This document shows, in pieces, positions 52,077 to 62,477 of a DNA stretch of 64,000 bases. The stretch spans positions 186,001 to 250,000 of the forward strand of contig CAWDEY010000016.1 of assembly GCA_963801505.1 (NCBI GenBank). The letters are read 5' to 3'. The position numbers were made by a program, and so were the translations under genes. Origin of the DNA: JAOUFP01 sp963801505 (GTDB lineage Bacteria > Nitrospirota > Thermodesulfovibrionia > Thermodesulfovibrionales > UBA6898). The notes beneath the pieces were generated by a model. It ran no database searches. It worked only from the letters and a program-made list of their open reading frames with translations, and was not told where the DNA came from. How positions within the stretch are numbered: position 1 is the first letter of the stretch; each line of letters starts with the position of its first letter.

Positions 52077-54156
52077 TTACGCCATATGCAAAAAGGTTAT
52101 GATCATATCGATCAGCTTGATGCCGACAAACGGAACAATCAAACCGCCAAGTCCGTAAACAAGAAGGTTGTTGCGCAGCACAACACCGGCCCCCATGGGA
52201 CGATAGGCAACACCGCGCAGGGCCAGCGGTATCAGCGCAATGATTATCAGCGCGTTAAATATGACCGCCGACAGGATGGCGCTGTGCGGCGTCGAAAGTC
52301 CCATGATGTTGAGCGCTCCCAGCTGCGGATATATTGTAAGAAACGCAGCCGGCAGGATCGCAAAGTATTTTGCCACGTCATTGGCGATGCTGAAGGTCGT
52401 GAGTGTGCCGCGCGTCATCAGTAACTGTTTGCCGATCTCGACGACCTCGATCAATTTCGTGGGATTGGAGTCAAGGTCAACCATATTGCCGGCCTCCTTG
52501 GCAGCCTGTGTCCCTGTATTCATGGCGACCGCCACATCAGCCTGCGCAAGCGCCGGGGCGTCATTGGTGCCGTCGCCGGTCATGGCTACAAGCCTGCCGC
52601 CTGCCTGGTGCTCACGGATGAGCTTCAGCTTGGCCTCGGGTGTTGCCTGCGCAAGAAAATCGTCCACGCCTGCCTCAGCAGCGATTGCAGCCGCAGTAAG
52701 CGGGTTGTCGCCGGTTATCATGATCGTCTTGATACCCATGCGCCGCAGTTCCGCAAATCTCTCCTTGATTCCCCCTTTGACAATGTCATTGAGACGGATA
52801 GTGCCAAGGACTTTTTTGCCTTCAGCGACCACCAAAGGAGTGCCGCCCTGGCGGGCTATTTCATCGACAGCAGTCTTGACGTCAGGTGGAAAGGTGCCTC
52901 CCAGATTGCTTCACATACTCTTCTACTGCGTCAGCCGCACCCTTTCGGATCTCCCTGTCGCCGAGATTTACGCCGCTCATTCTGGTATGCGCTGAAAAAG
53001 GGACCAGGGTTGCATCGAGCGCATGAATGTCACGTTCCCGGAAACCGTATTTTTCTTTTGCCAGAACTACGATACTCCGGCCTTCCGGAGTTTCATCCGC
53101 AAGTGAGGAAATCTGGGCGGCATCTGCCAGGGCCTTATCGTCAACGCCATGGGCCGCGATGAACGCAGTGGCCTGCCTGTTCCCTAGCGTTATAGTGCCG
53201 GTCTTGTCAAGGAGGAGCACGTCCACGTCACCTGCAGCCTCAACAGCGCGTCCGGACATGGCGATGACATTGGCCTGGATCATGCGGTCCATGCCTGCAA
53301 TACCAATGGCGGAAAGAAGTCCGCCGATGGTCGTCGGGATAAGACAGACAAGCAGCGATACGAGCACGGTAATAGAGACCGGGCTTCCCTGTCCTGCTGA
53401 CTTTACGCTGAATAGGGAAAAGGGCAGGAGCGTTACAGTCGCCAGCAGAAAGATTATGGTCAATCCGGCAAGCAGGATATCAAGAGCAATCTCATTCGGG
53501 GTCTTCTGCCTCTTTGGCCCCTTCGACCATGGAGATCATCCTGTCAAGGAAGGTCTCTCCGGGGTTGGCGGTAATCCTGATCACAAGCCAGTCTGACAGC
53601 ACCTGGGTGCCGCCGGTGACAGCGGACCTGTCGCCTCCGCTTTCCCGAATGACCGGGGCGCTCTCTCCGGTTATGGCGCTTTCGTTGACCGAGGCAACAC
53701 CCACAACAACCTCACCGTCGCCGGGGATGATATCACCGGCCTCTGCCAGAACAATGTCCCCTTTTTTCAGACTGCGAAGAAGGGACAGTGGTCATCTCTG
53801 CCTTGGGATCGGGCTTTGATAGCTTTTTGGCGCTGATGTCCTTCCGCGAGCCCCGTCAAGGCATCAGCCTGGGCCTTGCCCCGGCCTTCGGCCACTGATT
53901 CGGCAAAATTGGCAAAGAGCACCGTGGCCCAGAGCCAGAGCGAGATACCGAGGATGAACCACGGAGACTCCGGCCCGGGCACGAAAAGGGCATGCACAAA
54001 GAGAAGCGTCGTCAGGATGCTTCCAACCTCGACCACAAACATGACCGGGTTTCGGAACTGGTTTTTCGGATTGAGTTTTATCGAGCGAATCGATCAAGGC
54101 ACGCCGTATGATCCGCGATTCAAAAAGGGTCGTGCTGTTTCTTTTTATGATCTCAT
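52077..54156 (-). pseudogene. kdpB: KdpB P-type ATPase subunit, about six frame breaks
   Basis: The catalytic subunit of the KdpFABC pump in fragments that together cover the whole protein: RNPVMFVVEVGSILTT, NESAITGESAPVIRESGG, phosphorylation site LLLDKTGTITLGNRQA, MVAMTGDGTNDAPALAQADV-like hinge (AMTGDGTNDAPALA) and the last helices (LNIMGLSTPHSAILSAVIFNAL). Frame changes are placed near 54145, 54070, 53855, 53772, 53505 and 52915. Each junction joins family sequence without loss of residues and no other stop codons occur, which points to single-base indels. Not functional as written. Confidence 0.9.
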
Positions 54157-54178
54157 GAATTATTATCAGTCCTCCTTG

Positions 54179-55984
54179 TTACTTATATAGCGTCAGGTGC
54201 TCGGCGATCGGTCCCAGCGCCAGGCCGGGAAGAAACGTCAGTGCGCCGACTATAATGATCACGCCTGCCAGGAACATAACAAAGAGCGGCGTATGTGTCG
54301 GCAATGTGCCTGCGCTCGGGGTCACATATTTTTTCGAGGCCAGAGACCCGGCAATCGCAATAATCGGTACCATGACCCAGAACCTGCCGAAAAGCATGGC
54401 TATGCCCAGCAGTGTGTTATAAAACGGCGTGTTTGCGGAGAGTCCGCCAAAGGCGCTGCCGTTGTTGTTTCCAGCAGAGGAAAAGGCGTAGAGGATCTGC
54501 GAAAACCCGTGCGGCCCGGGGTTCGAAACTCCCGCAACTCCCGCAGTTGTTACGGATGCCACAGCGGTCCCGATCAAAACGCAGGCAGCAGGGACCAGTA
54601 TCACAATCGCTGCCATTTTCATTTCAAAGGCCTCGATCTTCTTGCCGAGGTATTCCGGGGTGCGACCGACCATAAGACCGGAAATAAAGACCGCCACCAT
54701 GGCAAAGGCGAGCATGCCGTATAAGCCGGAGCCGACCCCGCCGAAGATTATCTCTCCCAGTTGTATCAGGACCATAGGCGCCAGCCCGCCCAGCGGACTG
54801 AACGAATCGTGCATTGCAGTTGACCGAACCGTTTGACGCAGCGGTCGTCGCTGTGGCCCAGAGCGCTGAATTCGCGATCCCAAAACGCATCTCCTTGCCT
54901 TCCATATTGCCTCCAGGCTGGAGATCGCTTGCAGTCTGATTCACGCCCGCTGTCGTAAGAAGAGGATTCCCCGCCTGTTCACTGGTGTAACTTAAGATCA
55001 GGAACGGGACAAATATTATCAGCATGGCAACAAGCAAGGCCCAGCCCTGCCGCCTGTCGCCGACCATCTTGCCGAAGGTATAGCAGAGCGCTGCCGGGAG
55101 TGAGAAGAATCGCCAGCATCTCCAGAAAATTGGAAAGAGGAGTCGGGTTTTCAAAAGGATGGGCTGAGTTGACATTGAAAAAGCCGCCGCCGTTTGTGCC
55201 GAGCTGCTTGATCGCTATCTGAGAGGCCGCAGGTCCCATCGGCAGTGTCTGTTCAGTAGCCTTTGCAGGCTCCGTGACCGGCTTTCCGTCTGCGCCCATG
55301 ACCGGGTTGCCTTTGGCATCGAGTTTGGGATTGTCATAGGTGATTGTCTGAAGAAGCGGCACATTTTTATAGGGACTGAAGTTCTGCACCACTCCCTGCG
55401 ATACGAGCACCACCGCCATGATAAGGCTAAGCGGCAGCAGGATGTAAAGTATGGAGCGCGTCATGTCGACCCAGAAATTGCCTATCGTCTTGGTGGTCCG
55501 TCTCGTAAAGCCCCGGATGAGGGCCACAAGTACCGCCATTCCCTGGGCAGCCGAGACAAAATTCTGGACGGTCAGGCCTGTCATCTGCGTCAGATAGCTC
55601 ATGGTCGATTCACCGCCATAGGCCTGCCAGTTGGTATTCGTAATGAAACTGACCGCGGTATTGAAGGCCAGGTCAGGTGAGACCCCTGGAAAGCCCTGCG
55701 GGTTCAGCGGCAGTATCGCCCTGCAGGCGCAGTATAAGATACAGCAGGAAGAAACAGGCGATCTTAAAGACAATGGCTGCTCCTGCATAGGTCTTCCAGG
55801 ACATCTCGTCCTCAGGCCGTATTCCCAGCATGCGGTAGATCAGCCGCTCGACAGGACCGAGGATGCGACTGGCCCAGAACGTCTCGCCCTGATACACCTT
55901 CGCCATGTAGCTGCCGAGCGGTTTCACAAGGGCCAAAAGGACTATAAAGTATAATCCGATCTGTATGATTCCATTTGCTGTCAT
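54179..55984 (-). pseudogene. kdpA: KdpA potassium channel-like subunit, three frame breaks
   Basis: The potassium-selecting membrane subunit, about 600 residues in four pieces: MTANGIIQIGLYFIVLLALV to LLYLILRLQG; PQGFPGVSPDLAFNTAVSFI with TNTNWQAYGGESTMSY and QLGTNGGGFFNVNSAHPFEN (selectivity loops); ALCYTFGKMVGDRRQGW to NSALWATATTAASNGSVN; and MHDSFSPLGGLAPMVLIQLG to the C-terminus with SSAGNNNGSAFGGL. Breaks near 55720, 55105 and 54820. The ATG at 55984 overlaps the kdpF stop. Reading across breaks gives a complete KdpA. Confidence 0.9.
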
Positions 55985-56073
55985 GAGAATATCTCCGGTT
56001 TCATAAGCGCTATAGTAAGATAAACAAGAAGCCCGAAGGCCACGATGCCGCCTATCCAATAAAAGATTTCCAT
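55981..56073 (-). CDS. kdpF: KdpF small subunit
   Basis: A 30-residue single-helix peptide (MEIFYWIGGIVAFGLLVYLT...) matching KdpF in size, hydrophobicity and position directly before kdpA, with an ATGA stop-start overlap. AGGAGG stands before its ATG. It stabilises KdpABC in the membrane. Confidence 0.9.
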   Translation of the reverse strand: MEIFYWIGGIVAFGLLVYLTIALMKPEIFS

Positions 56074-56083
56074 AATAGACCTC

Positions 56084-56164
56084 CTACACTTTCTCGAAAA
56101 GTTTCACCAGCAAGCCGGTGAGAGCAAAAAAGACGATGACTATAACAAGATATAATCCATCCAT
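56084..56164 (-). CDS. Tiny membrane protein before kdpF
   Basis: A 26-residue peptide, one helix followed by basic residues (MDGLYLVIVIVFFALTGLLVKLFEKV). AGGAGG precedes the ATG at 56164; the stop is ten bases before kdpF. I recall similar ORFs leading kdp operons in other bacteria. Probably the first gene of the operon; role unknown. Confidence 0.7.
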   Translation of the reverse strand: MDGLYLVIVIVFFALTGLLVKLFEKV

Positions 56165-56424
56165 GGTTTTACCTCCTAATGGTTTCAGCGTATCACGAAA
56201 ATGAGCAAAATTGGGGTAAAGAAAATGCCGTGTAGCGTAAAAATTCCGTTAAAAGATAAAGCTATTGAAGGTATGGAAATGAACGGCTAATTGACTGGTT
56301 TGTGAAAAAAAGAGTTGATACTATAGTCCGCAATTAAGCTCATTTTAATTTAAGTTTCTTATTTTATTTAAGCGTGTTATTACGCCTTAGTTAATCTTTT
56401 ACTTTAAGTTAATTAAAGTTTCCC
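56165..56424. other. Upstream region of kdp operon
   Basis: AT-rich 260 bases between the M1-M28 peptidase stop and the kdp leader gene. The kdp promoter must lie here or further upstream; no convincing -35/-10 pair or KdpE site could be fixed by eye. Confidence 0.4.
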
Positions 56425-59400
56425 CTACTTCTCCTTTACTTCTGTCTCAACTGTCATCTCTTCCCCATTCCTCAAAAATGTTACCCTTATCCTCGCCCCG
56501 GGATTTACTGTTTTGAGCATATCGGAAAACTCCTTGAGATTTCCCACGCGTTCAGAGTTTATACGAATAATCACATCTCCCTCCTTCAGGCCACAGGCCT
56601 CTGCCGGTGTCCCAGGTACGACACCTGAAATTCTGCATCCGCTGCCGCTGTATGCGAAATCAGGGATTGTGCCGAGGCTTACCTTCCTTTCCTTCTTACT
56701 GGGAGAAGCTGTTTTTTCGTTCTGTTTCATAGTTGCGGTCAATGGTCCTTCCCTGCCGGCCAGATATTCAATGACCTCCTTTGCAACAGAAGCAACTCTT
56801 TCAAGGCCCTCTGAATCTATCTTGTCGGGGGTATCGGACGGGCGATGATAATCCGCGTGCGGTCCTGTAAAAAGCTGAACAGCAGGCACACCCGCAGCCT
56901 CAAAACTGACCTGGTCGCTTGAATCCAGGTCCTGCGAAACCATTTCAAGTTCTACACCGGTGACGAACGAGGCCCCCCTGAATATATGCGACCATTCCCT
57001 TGCAGAACCAGCGCCAAGGACCAGAAGCTTTTTCTTTCCAAGACGGCCTACAGTGTCCAGATTGAGCATGCCGATACACTTTCCCATGGGATACTGTTGT
57101 TGATGGGCCGCATAATATCCAGACCCCCGCTTCCCGGCCTCTTCTCCTGTAAATGCCACAAATACCAGGGTACGGTCAGGATTCAGGTTTTTTATGAGTT
57201 CCCCGGCAAGCTCAATAAGCAAAGCCACACCGCTTGCATTATCGTCAGCACCAGGGTGTATCTTTCCCTTATTATCTCCTCTGACATCAGGCCATCCAAG
57301 GCCAAGGTGGTCATAATGGGCCCCGATTACAACACTCTGCCCTGAAAACTCTTTCTTCTTACCGGGAATCACCCCTATCACATTCTTCAGCTTTAAAGTA
57401 CGTCCAAGGCCTTCGCTTTTTTCTTCCCACGTCTGAAAATAACTCTCTTTTCCATCTCCCGCAGGCTGAAGCCCGGCCTCCCTGAATCTTTTCGCAATAT
57501 ATTCAGCTGCGCGGTCAAGTCCCTCACTCCCAAGACCCCTGCCACCAAGTTCGGTATTCGTCAGATAGCTGATAGTCTCTGACATCCGGTTTCCTGAAAA
57601 TGTCTGCGGAAGTGCAGCAAGCGGCTCCCGTTTGGCAAGTGCTGCCATTTCCTTCTTCTGTATTGTGCCGTCAGCAAGAGGAAGAAACGCGGTCATCGGT
57701 GAGTCGAGCACAGGCCAGCGTCCTTTAATGATGTTTGCAGGCTCATTTCCCTCAAAGACGAGATAACTGTATTTATGGTAATGGGGGAGTTTGCGGACAA
57801 GACCGGACAGGGCATCTTTCAAATCAGTAGCTATGAACATCACAGACATCTCTCGGTTTCCTGGATTTCTGCCCGTGAGCACTACAGAATGGTTTTCCAT
57901 TGATACAGCTGTATTATCAATTCTGAGGCCTTTCGGACCAAGTTTCACCTCATAACCAGACAACGTTGATATCGCTTCATTGAAAAAGAGATTCTCCCAG
58001 CCCAAAACAGTAACAGCACGGTCAACTGGCAGCCTCTTTATTTCCTTATCAAGTATTACCTCCATCTCATCAGGCCCTGATTTCTCCAGCACACTTGAAA
58101 ACTCCCTATATGCACTGAGCAGTGCATGGTCTGCACTGGAGGGGAGAATGACCAGCATCTTTTTGGCCCCCAGTGCCTGTGATATGGCAGGAGGTATCTC
58201 ACCGGGGTCGAGCTTCCGGAAGATGTCAAACTCAGGATCAATATCGATCCTGAGTGGTCTGAAGGGAAGATAAAAATGAACATCGATGCGCTTTTTATCC
58301 ATTTTCACAACTCTCTGCCACGCCCTAGCCTCACCTTCCATCGTGACAGCTACCGGTATATGCAAATAATACGTATCTTCAGGCTGTACCTGTTTGATGC
58401 CTAAGGACAGGCTAAAGCCATCTCCATCCCTCTCCACTTTTTCACTCACTAACTCAATCTTTGGTGCACCCTTTCGGCTGACCCACTGCTCAAACTCATT
58501 TCCAAGCTCCTTTTCTGAAACCCTCTCAAAGCTCTTTCTAAGGTCGTCAAAAGAAGCTGACCTGAAGATGTTCTTTTGGTAAAAGTCCTGAAGCCCTGCA
58601 ATAAATGTCTTGTCTCCCAGTTCCTGTCTGAGCATATGAAAGAACATAAGAGACTTGCCGTATCCTATCGCCTCTGAAGAGGAGCTGTGGCGCGACCTGA
58701 ATTCAGTTAACGGAAAGTCCCGTCCGCTGAGCACATAATCAGCGTACTTCTGAAGCGATGTCTGGCGGTATTCTGCAGCGCTTCCCTGCTGCTCCCTGAT
58801 GAGATGGTCGGAAAGATAGGCTGTAAGGCCTTCGGACCAGTTGCCTGAATTGTAATCCGGAAACACGCTGTTACCCCACCAGTTATGGAGTATTTCATGG
58901 GGATAGGAAGAATTTATTATAAAAGGGAGACGAATGACTGTGGGGCCGAGGAGCGTAAAGGAGGGCATACCAAAGCCTGTCTCCCAGAAATTCTCTACCA
59001 GGGCAAATTTTTTATACGGATAGGGGCCGATGAGTTTTGAGTACATCGAGATATACCTGTATGCTGCCTCAAGATATTTATTGGCCAGCTCAGCATCAGG
59101 CGTCCGAAGGAAGGCCATTGCAGTGACCGGGCCGCTATGCCTGAGATACTCAGTGAATCGCGAAGCAACAAGAAATATTTCATCCTGAGGCTCAGGAGAC
59201 TCCCATCGGACAAGGGTCTTTTCCTTATTTTTAAAATGCTCTGTGCGCTCCCCCTGGCTTACTGCATCCCAAGGAGTAGGGAGCTCCACCTCAAGGATAA
59301 AGGAAATCAGCTTGATATCAAAGACAGGATACCAATAGGAATTGCCATCCAGATATGTCCCTTTCTCTGAGATAATGCCGGGTGTTTTGCTGATTCCCCT

Positions 59401-59787
59401 CGCCTGCTCATTTCCGTAAGACTCAACGGGATGGTAGATACTACCGTGGTATTCAAGCATAAAGGTACGCAGCCCGGCCGGCAGAATTACCTTAAAAGAA
59501 TCAAAGAGGGTTTTCGCCTGATCATCATTTTCTTTTCTGATAATAACACCAGGCGTTGGTGATTTTGGTCCAAGTCCTCTGTGCAGGAGGAAATGCAATT
59601 CCCGGCGGGGGTTGACAGGGACTGTTATCGTGTCTTTCACGTCCAGAAGATGCTCCGCAGGGGAAAGCTTAACACACAGGTTGTGGCTGATTTCAGTTTC
59701 CGGTGGAATCGTGTCCCCCGCATTCAGGTTGACAGGAAAGACGAGCAGAGCAAGATACGCAAAAAATATGCTCAGCAGGCGTTTCAT
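56425..59787 (-). CDS. Secreted M1-type / M28-type double peptidase with PDZ domain
   Basis: A 1120-residue exported protein. Signal peptide MKRLLSIFFAYLALLVFPVNLNA; M1 aminopeptidase-like half (about 30-560) with zinc site HEILHNWWGN (His297) and Glu in WSEGLTAYLSD; a linker; M28 aminopeptidase half (about 780-1010) with GAHYDHLG (His824), HPGADDNASGVALL, AFTGEEAGKRGSGYY, LNLDTVGR and DYHRPSDTPDKID; and a C-terminal PDZ (about 1035-1115; GCRISGVVPGTPAEACGLKEGD). Both metal sites look complete. ATG at 59787 follows AAGGGAT and opens the signal. Joining the two peptidase families in one chain is unusual. Probably degrades peptides in the periplasm or outside. Confidence 0.9.
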   Translation of the reverse strand: MKRLLSIFFAYLALLVFPVNLNAGDTIPPETEISHNLCVKLSPAEHLLDVKDTITVPVNPRRELHFLLHRGLGPKSPTPGVIIRKENDDQAKTLFDSFKVILPAGLRTFMLEYHGSIYHPVESYGNEQARGISKTPGIISEKGTYLDGNSYWYPVFDIKLISFILEVELPTPWDAVSQGERTEHFKNKEKTLVRWESPEPQDEIFLVASRFTEYLRHSGPVTAMAFLRTPDAELANKYLEAAYRYISMYSKLIGPYPYKKFALVENFWETGFGMPSFTLLGPTVIRLPFIINSSYPHEILHNWWGNSVFPDYNSGNWSEGLTAYLSDHLIREQQGSAAEYRQTSLQKYADYVLSGRDFPLTEFRSRHSSSSEAIGYGKSLMFFHMLRQELGDKTFIAGLQDFYQKNIFRSASFDDLRKSFERVSEKELGNEFEQWVSRKGAPKIELVSEKVERDGDGFSLSLGIKQVQPEDTYYLHIPVAVTMEGEARAWQRVVKMDKKRIDVHFYLPFRPLRIDIDPEFDIFRKLDPGEIPPAISQALGAKKMLVILPSSADHALLSAYREFSSVLEKSGPDEMEVILDKEIKRLPVDRAVTVLGWENLFFNEAISTLSGYEVKLGPKGLRIDNTAVSMENHSVVLTGRNPGNREMSVMFIATDLKDALSGLVRKLPHYHKYSYLVFEGNEPANIIKGRWPVLDSPMTAFLPLADGTIQKKEMAALAKREPLAALPQTFSGNRMSETISYLTNTELGGRGLGSEGLDRAAEYIAKRFREAGLQPAGDGKESYFQTWEEKSEGLGRTLKLKNVIGVIPGKKKEFSGQSVVIGAHYDHLGLGWPDVRGDNKGKIHPGADDNASGVALLIELAGELIKNLNPDRTLVFVAFTGEEAGKRGSGYYAAHQQQYPMGKCIGMLNLDTVGRLGKKKLLVLGAGSAREWSHIFRGASFVTGVELEMVSQDLDSSDQVSFEAAGVPAVQLFTGPHADYHRPSDTPDKIDSEGLERVASVAKEVIEYLAGREGPLTATMKQNEKTASPSKKERKVSLGTIPDFAYSGSGCRISGVVPGTPAEACGLKEGDVIIRINSERVGNLKEFSDMLKTVNPGARIRVTFLRNGEEMTVETEVKEK

Positions 59788-59884
59788 GTGATCCCTTACA
59801 ACTTTACTCATACCGGACAAAGGTAATTGAAGACATTCTCCGGCAAGACCGCAGAGCGTCCATATTTAAATGTTTATTTTTTGT

Positions 59885-59951
59885 TGTCATTCCCGCAAGC
59901 AAAGCGCCCCGGGAATCCTTTCGGAAAGATTCCGGACATGCCGGAATGACA
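59885..59951. repeat. Dispersed repeat, TGTCAT...ATGACA family, copy 3
   Basis: Bounded by an exact 9-base inverted repeat TGTCATTCC / GGAATGACA. A GACCGCAG motif lies on each side (59826-59854 and 59978-59996). Intergenic between the peptidase and propeller genes. Confidence 0.8.
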
Positions 59952-60010
59952 GAAATTTGAAATCCCGAAAGCTTTCTGGAAGACCGCAGAGCGCAATAAT
60001 CAAAAATCAT

Positions 60011-61075
60011 CTACTCAACCCAGTCTGCGATGAAGATATCAGTTGCATGCGGCTTCTGCGGATTCCTGTTGGCACCGAAAACGATCTTCTTCCCATCCGG
60101 TGAAAACATGGGGAAGCTGTCGAAGGTATTGTTAAAGGTGAGCCGCTCCAGTCCTGTACCGTCTATGTTTATCAGATAAAGCTCGAAATTGTGACCGAAT
60201 TTTTTAATGTCTTCGTGCCAGTCATCCATATTGCTCGAAAATATGATGCGCTTTCCGTCAGGATGCCATGAAGGCGCCCAGTTCGTGGCGCCATTATGGG
60301 TTAGCCTCATCTTGTTTGAGCCGTCTGAGTCCATGACCCAGAGGTCCAGTGGAACAGCGACAATGTAGTCCTTTTCCATGCAGTCTCTCCAGAGGGCTTT
60401 TTCCCCTTCTGTCTCAGGATACCAGGCCCTCCAGGCTATTTTTTTTCCGTCCGGAGAAAACCATGGCCCACCGTCATAGCCAATCCCGTCGGTCAAACGT
60501 CTCACATTCGAACCATCGGCGTTCATGATATAGATATCAAAATCCCCGTCTCTCTGTGAGCCAAAAACAATCTGCCTGCCGTCAGAAGATACCACAGGCT
60601 CTGCGTCATACTTTGGGTTGTCTGTTATTTTTTTCAAGTCTGTCCCGTCCGCGTTCGCAACAAAGATGTTATAGGGATAAAGCGGCCAGACATACCCTGA
60701 AGGAAGAGCTTTTTTCGAAGGGCAATCGCCGGGCAGATGACTCGTTGAGGCAAAGACTATTTTTTTATTGTCAGGGAAAAAGAACGAACAGGTGTTTGCG
60801 CCATGGTCAGGGCTGACCATCCTTTTGTCAGTGCCGTCAATATCCATGGTCCATATCTTGTCGCATTTATACCCTTCCCTGTTTGACTGGAAGATGAGCT
60901 TCCGGCTGTCCCAGCTAAAGTATGCCTCACCGTTATCACCATCTGTGGTGAGCTGCGTGATATTTTTCATATGCCGGTCTGAAAATGCAGCGTCATCCGC
61001 CTTCACCGCTGTTTTCGCACATGAACATCCTGTCAAAAAAACGATTAAACCAAGCAGAGCAAATCCCCTTTTCAT
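60011..61075 (-). CDS. TolB-like beta-propeller lipoprotein (PD40 repeats)
   Basis: A 354-residue protein with a lipoprotein signal (LLGLIVFLTGC, lipid Cys at about 17) and a six-bladed propeller of PD40/WD40-like repeats, each with the pattern FSPDGKKI-x-F-x-S/G-x2-xG-x2-DI/LY/W (for example SPDGKKIVFGANRN, DGRQIVFGSQRDGDFDIYIM). Such proteins bind peptides or sugars at the cell surface. It follows the Kazal-domain gene and precedes the M1-M28 peptidase on the same strand. Confidence 0.9.
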   Translation of the reverse strand: MKRGFALLGLIVFLTGCSCAKTAVKADDAAFSDRHMKNITQLTTDGDNGEAYFSWDSRKLIFQSNREGYKCDKIWTMDIDGTDKRMVSPDHGANTCSFFFPDNKKIVFASTSHLPGDCPSKKALPSGYVWPLYPYNIFVANADGTDLKKITDNPKYDAEPVVSSDGRQIVFGSQRDGDFDIYIMNADGSNVRRLTDGIGYDGGPWFSPDGKKIAWRAWYPETEGEKALWRDCMEKDYIVAVPLDLWVMDSDGSNKMRLTHNGATNWAPSWHPDGKRIIFSSNMDDWHEDIKKFGHNFELYLINIDGTGLERLTFNNTFDSFPMFSPDGKKIVFGANRNPQKPHATDIFIADWVE

Positions 61076-61211
61076 ATCTCTTCCTCCTGATACATGCCTG
61101 CTATAACTAACTATAATTCTAGCCCATCTAATTCATAAAATTACAGACAAATCGAAGCAGGATAAGGCGGGGCATATACTGGAACGGTTTTATAGAATCG
61201 TTTCAGTCATT

Positions 61212-62180
61212 TTAGTTCTGTCCAGTCGTCAGGCACTCGCGGGTGTGGTCCAGGAGGACCCGGGCCCCGAGACGTTGGCAATCATTGGCGTAGGTCTTTC
61301 CGTCACAGCCACAGACCGGAGCGTAAATCATGGTGCATACCTGGGGGATGAAAGTGCAAGTGCCGGGAAGGTCCTGCCCGGAGCATGCATCAGGAGGCGC
61401 AATATCGCAAAACATATCCTTTGGGCATAACACCTTTGCAGGCCCTCCGCAGAAAAGCCCGGTCCGTGTCTTGAGATAGAAACGCGCCGCCTCAAGCTCA
61501 AGCCCTTCCCCGGCCGGTCCGCTGGTCCAGCGCAGACGGCCGTTTGCGATAATGCCGGTCGATGAAAGACTCCGGTATCCTTCTTCAGTATCCGCAGCAG
61601 CTGCTCCGCTTGAGGTAAGATCGATCCCAGAGATAGTCCCGAAAAAAGGAATGTTCAGAATCGATACGTCGATCCAGTAACAGGGGGAGGTGATGCAGCG
61701 AATGCCGTTATCCAGAAAAAAAGCAGATATCACCCCAGGCCGGGCGGTCCCTTTTTCCTCCCATGCCTCAGCAGCAACGAGGGTGCTGACGGTGGAAAAG
61801 GCCGGGCTGAAGGGGCCATAAGAACCCCTGATGAGTGCTTCCTTAGCAGTGAAGGCCGCCCGCACACGCGAGGCATCGCTGTCCTGAAGGTCGAGGAGAG
61901 AAAGGTCAAGACCCGCAACATAGCATTCAGGCATCAGCGTCCCGTCGCTACAGCGGGTCAGACGCCTGTTGACCTCACGTACAAACATACCGCCGCAGAG
62001 AGGTGAAGGACACAGGCGCAAATCGCTATGGGAAAAAGCATAATATGGCAGCCCTCCGTCATCAGAAGCAGCAATAGTGGCCTCAGAAAGCAGAGTCAGG
62101 CTGAAGACAAAGAACGCACACAACAACAGCAGAACGAATGACTTCTTCAAGGCAGCGTGTTGAAAAGGCCGGCTATTCAT
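61212..62180 (-). CDS. Secreted protein with C-terminal Kazal-type inhibitor domain
   Basis: A 322-residue exported protein: signal peptide (SFVLLLLCAFFVFSLTLLSEA), an N-terminal domain with CPSPLCGGMFVREVNRR and CYVAGLDLS, perhaps of the DUF6748 type, a middle region with TGLFCGGPAKVLCPKDMFCD, and a Kazal domain at about 280-320 (VCTMIYAPVCGCDGKTYANDC...C). Kazal domains inhibit serine proteases by a substrate-like loop. About 15 Cys, so oxidising export is expected. Could protect against host, predator or own proteases. Confidence 0.85.
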   Translation of the reverse strand: MNSRPFQHAALKKSFVLLLLCAFFVFSLTLLSEATIAASDDGGLPYYAFSHSDLRLCPSPLCGGMFVREVNRRLTRCSDGTLMPECYVAGLDLSLLDLQDSDASRVRAAFTAKEALIRGSYGPFSPAFSTVSTLVAAEAWEEKGTARPGVISAFFLDNGIRCITSPCYWIDVSILNIPFFGTISGIDLTSSGAAAADTEEGYRSLSSTGIIANGRLRWTSGPAGEGLELEAARFYLKTRTGLFCGGPAKVLCPKDMFCDIAPPDACSGQDLPGTCTFIPQVCTMIYAPVCGCDGKTYANDCQRLGARVLLDHTRECLTTGQN

Positions 62181-62477
62181 AGTGAGTCCTCACCTTAAGT
62201 GTATGGTATAACAGGGCACTTGCCATGTCAAGGCCGATTGAGAGAATACATAAACTGGAATGAATGACTGAAAAGTATTTTGCAGCAACACCTTATAAAT
62301 GCCATAATCAATGTCTGGATAAGTATAAAAACATACGGGGGGCGATTGTAAATGCATTATGGCATATGGTTGTATCCCATTGAAATTAAAAGACTTTGAA
62401 GACATTTATGCCACTGCCGCACACAAAGTAATCGCATTTTTTAGGTTAAGATGGATGTCTCGGTTTCACGCCCGATC
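62181..62477. other. Intergenic, nothing recognised
   Basis: 297 bases between the Kazal-domain gene and the penicillin-binding protein gene. No hairpin with T run, promoter of good quality, repeat or RNA gene was seen. Confidence 0.5.

Noticed and set aside
59826..60010. CRISPR-like arrangement of repeated GACCGCAG words
   Set aside because: Only two or three imperfect copies with irregular spacing around a palindromic repeat; no spacer pattern or cas genes.
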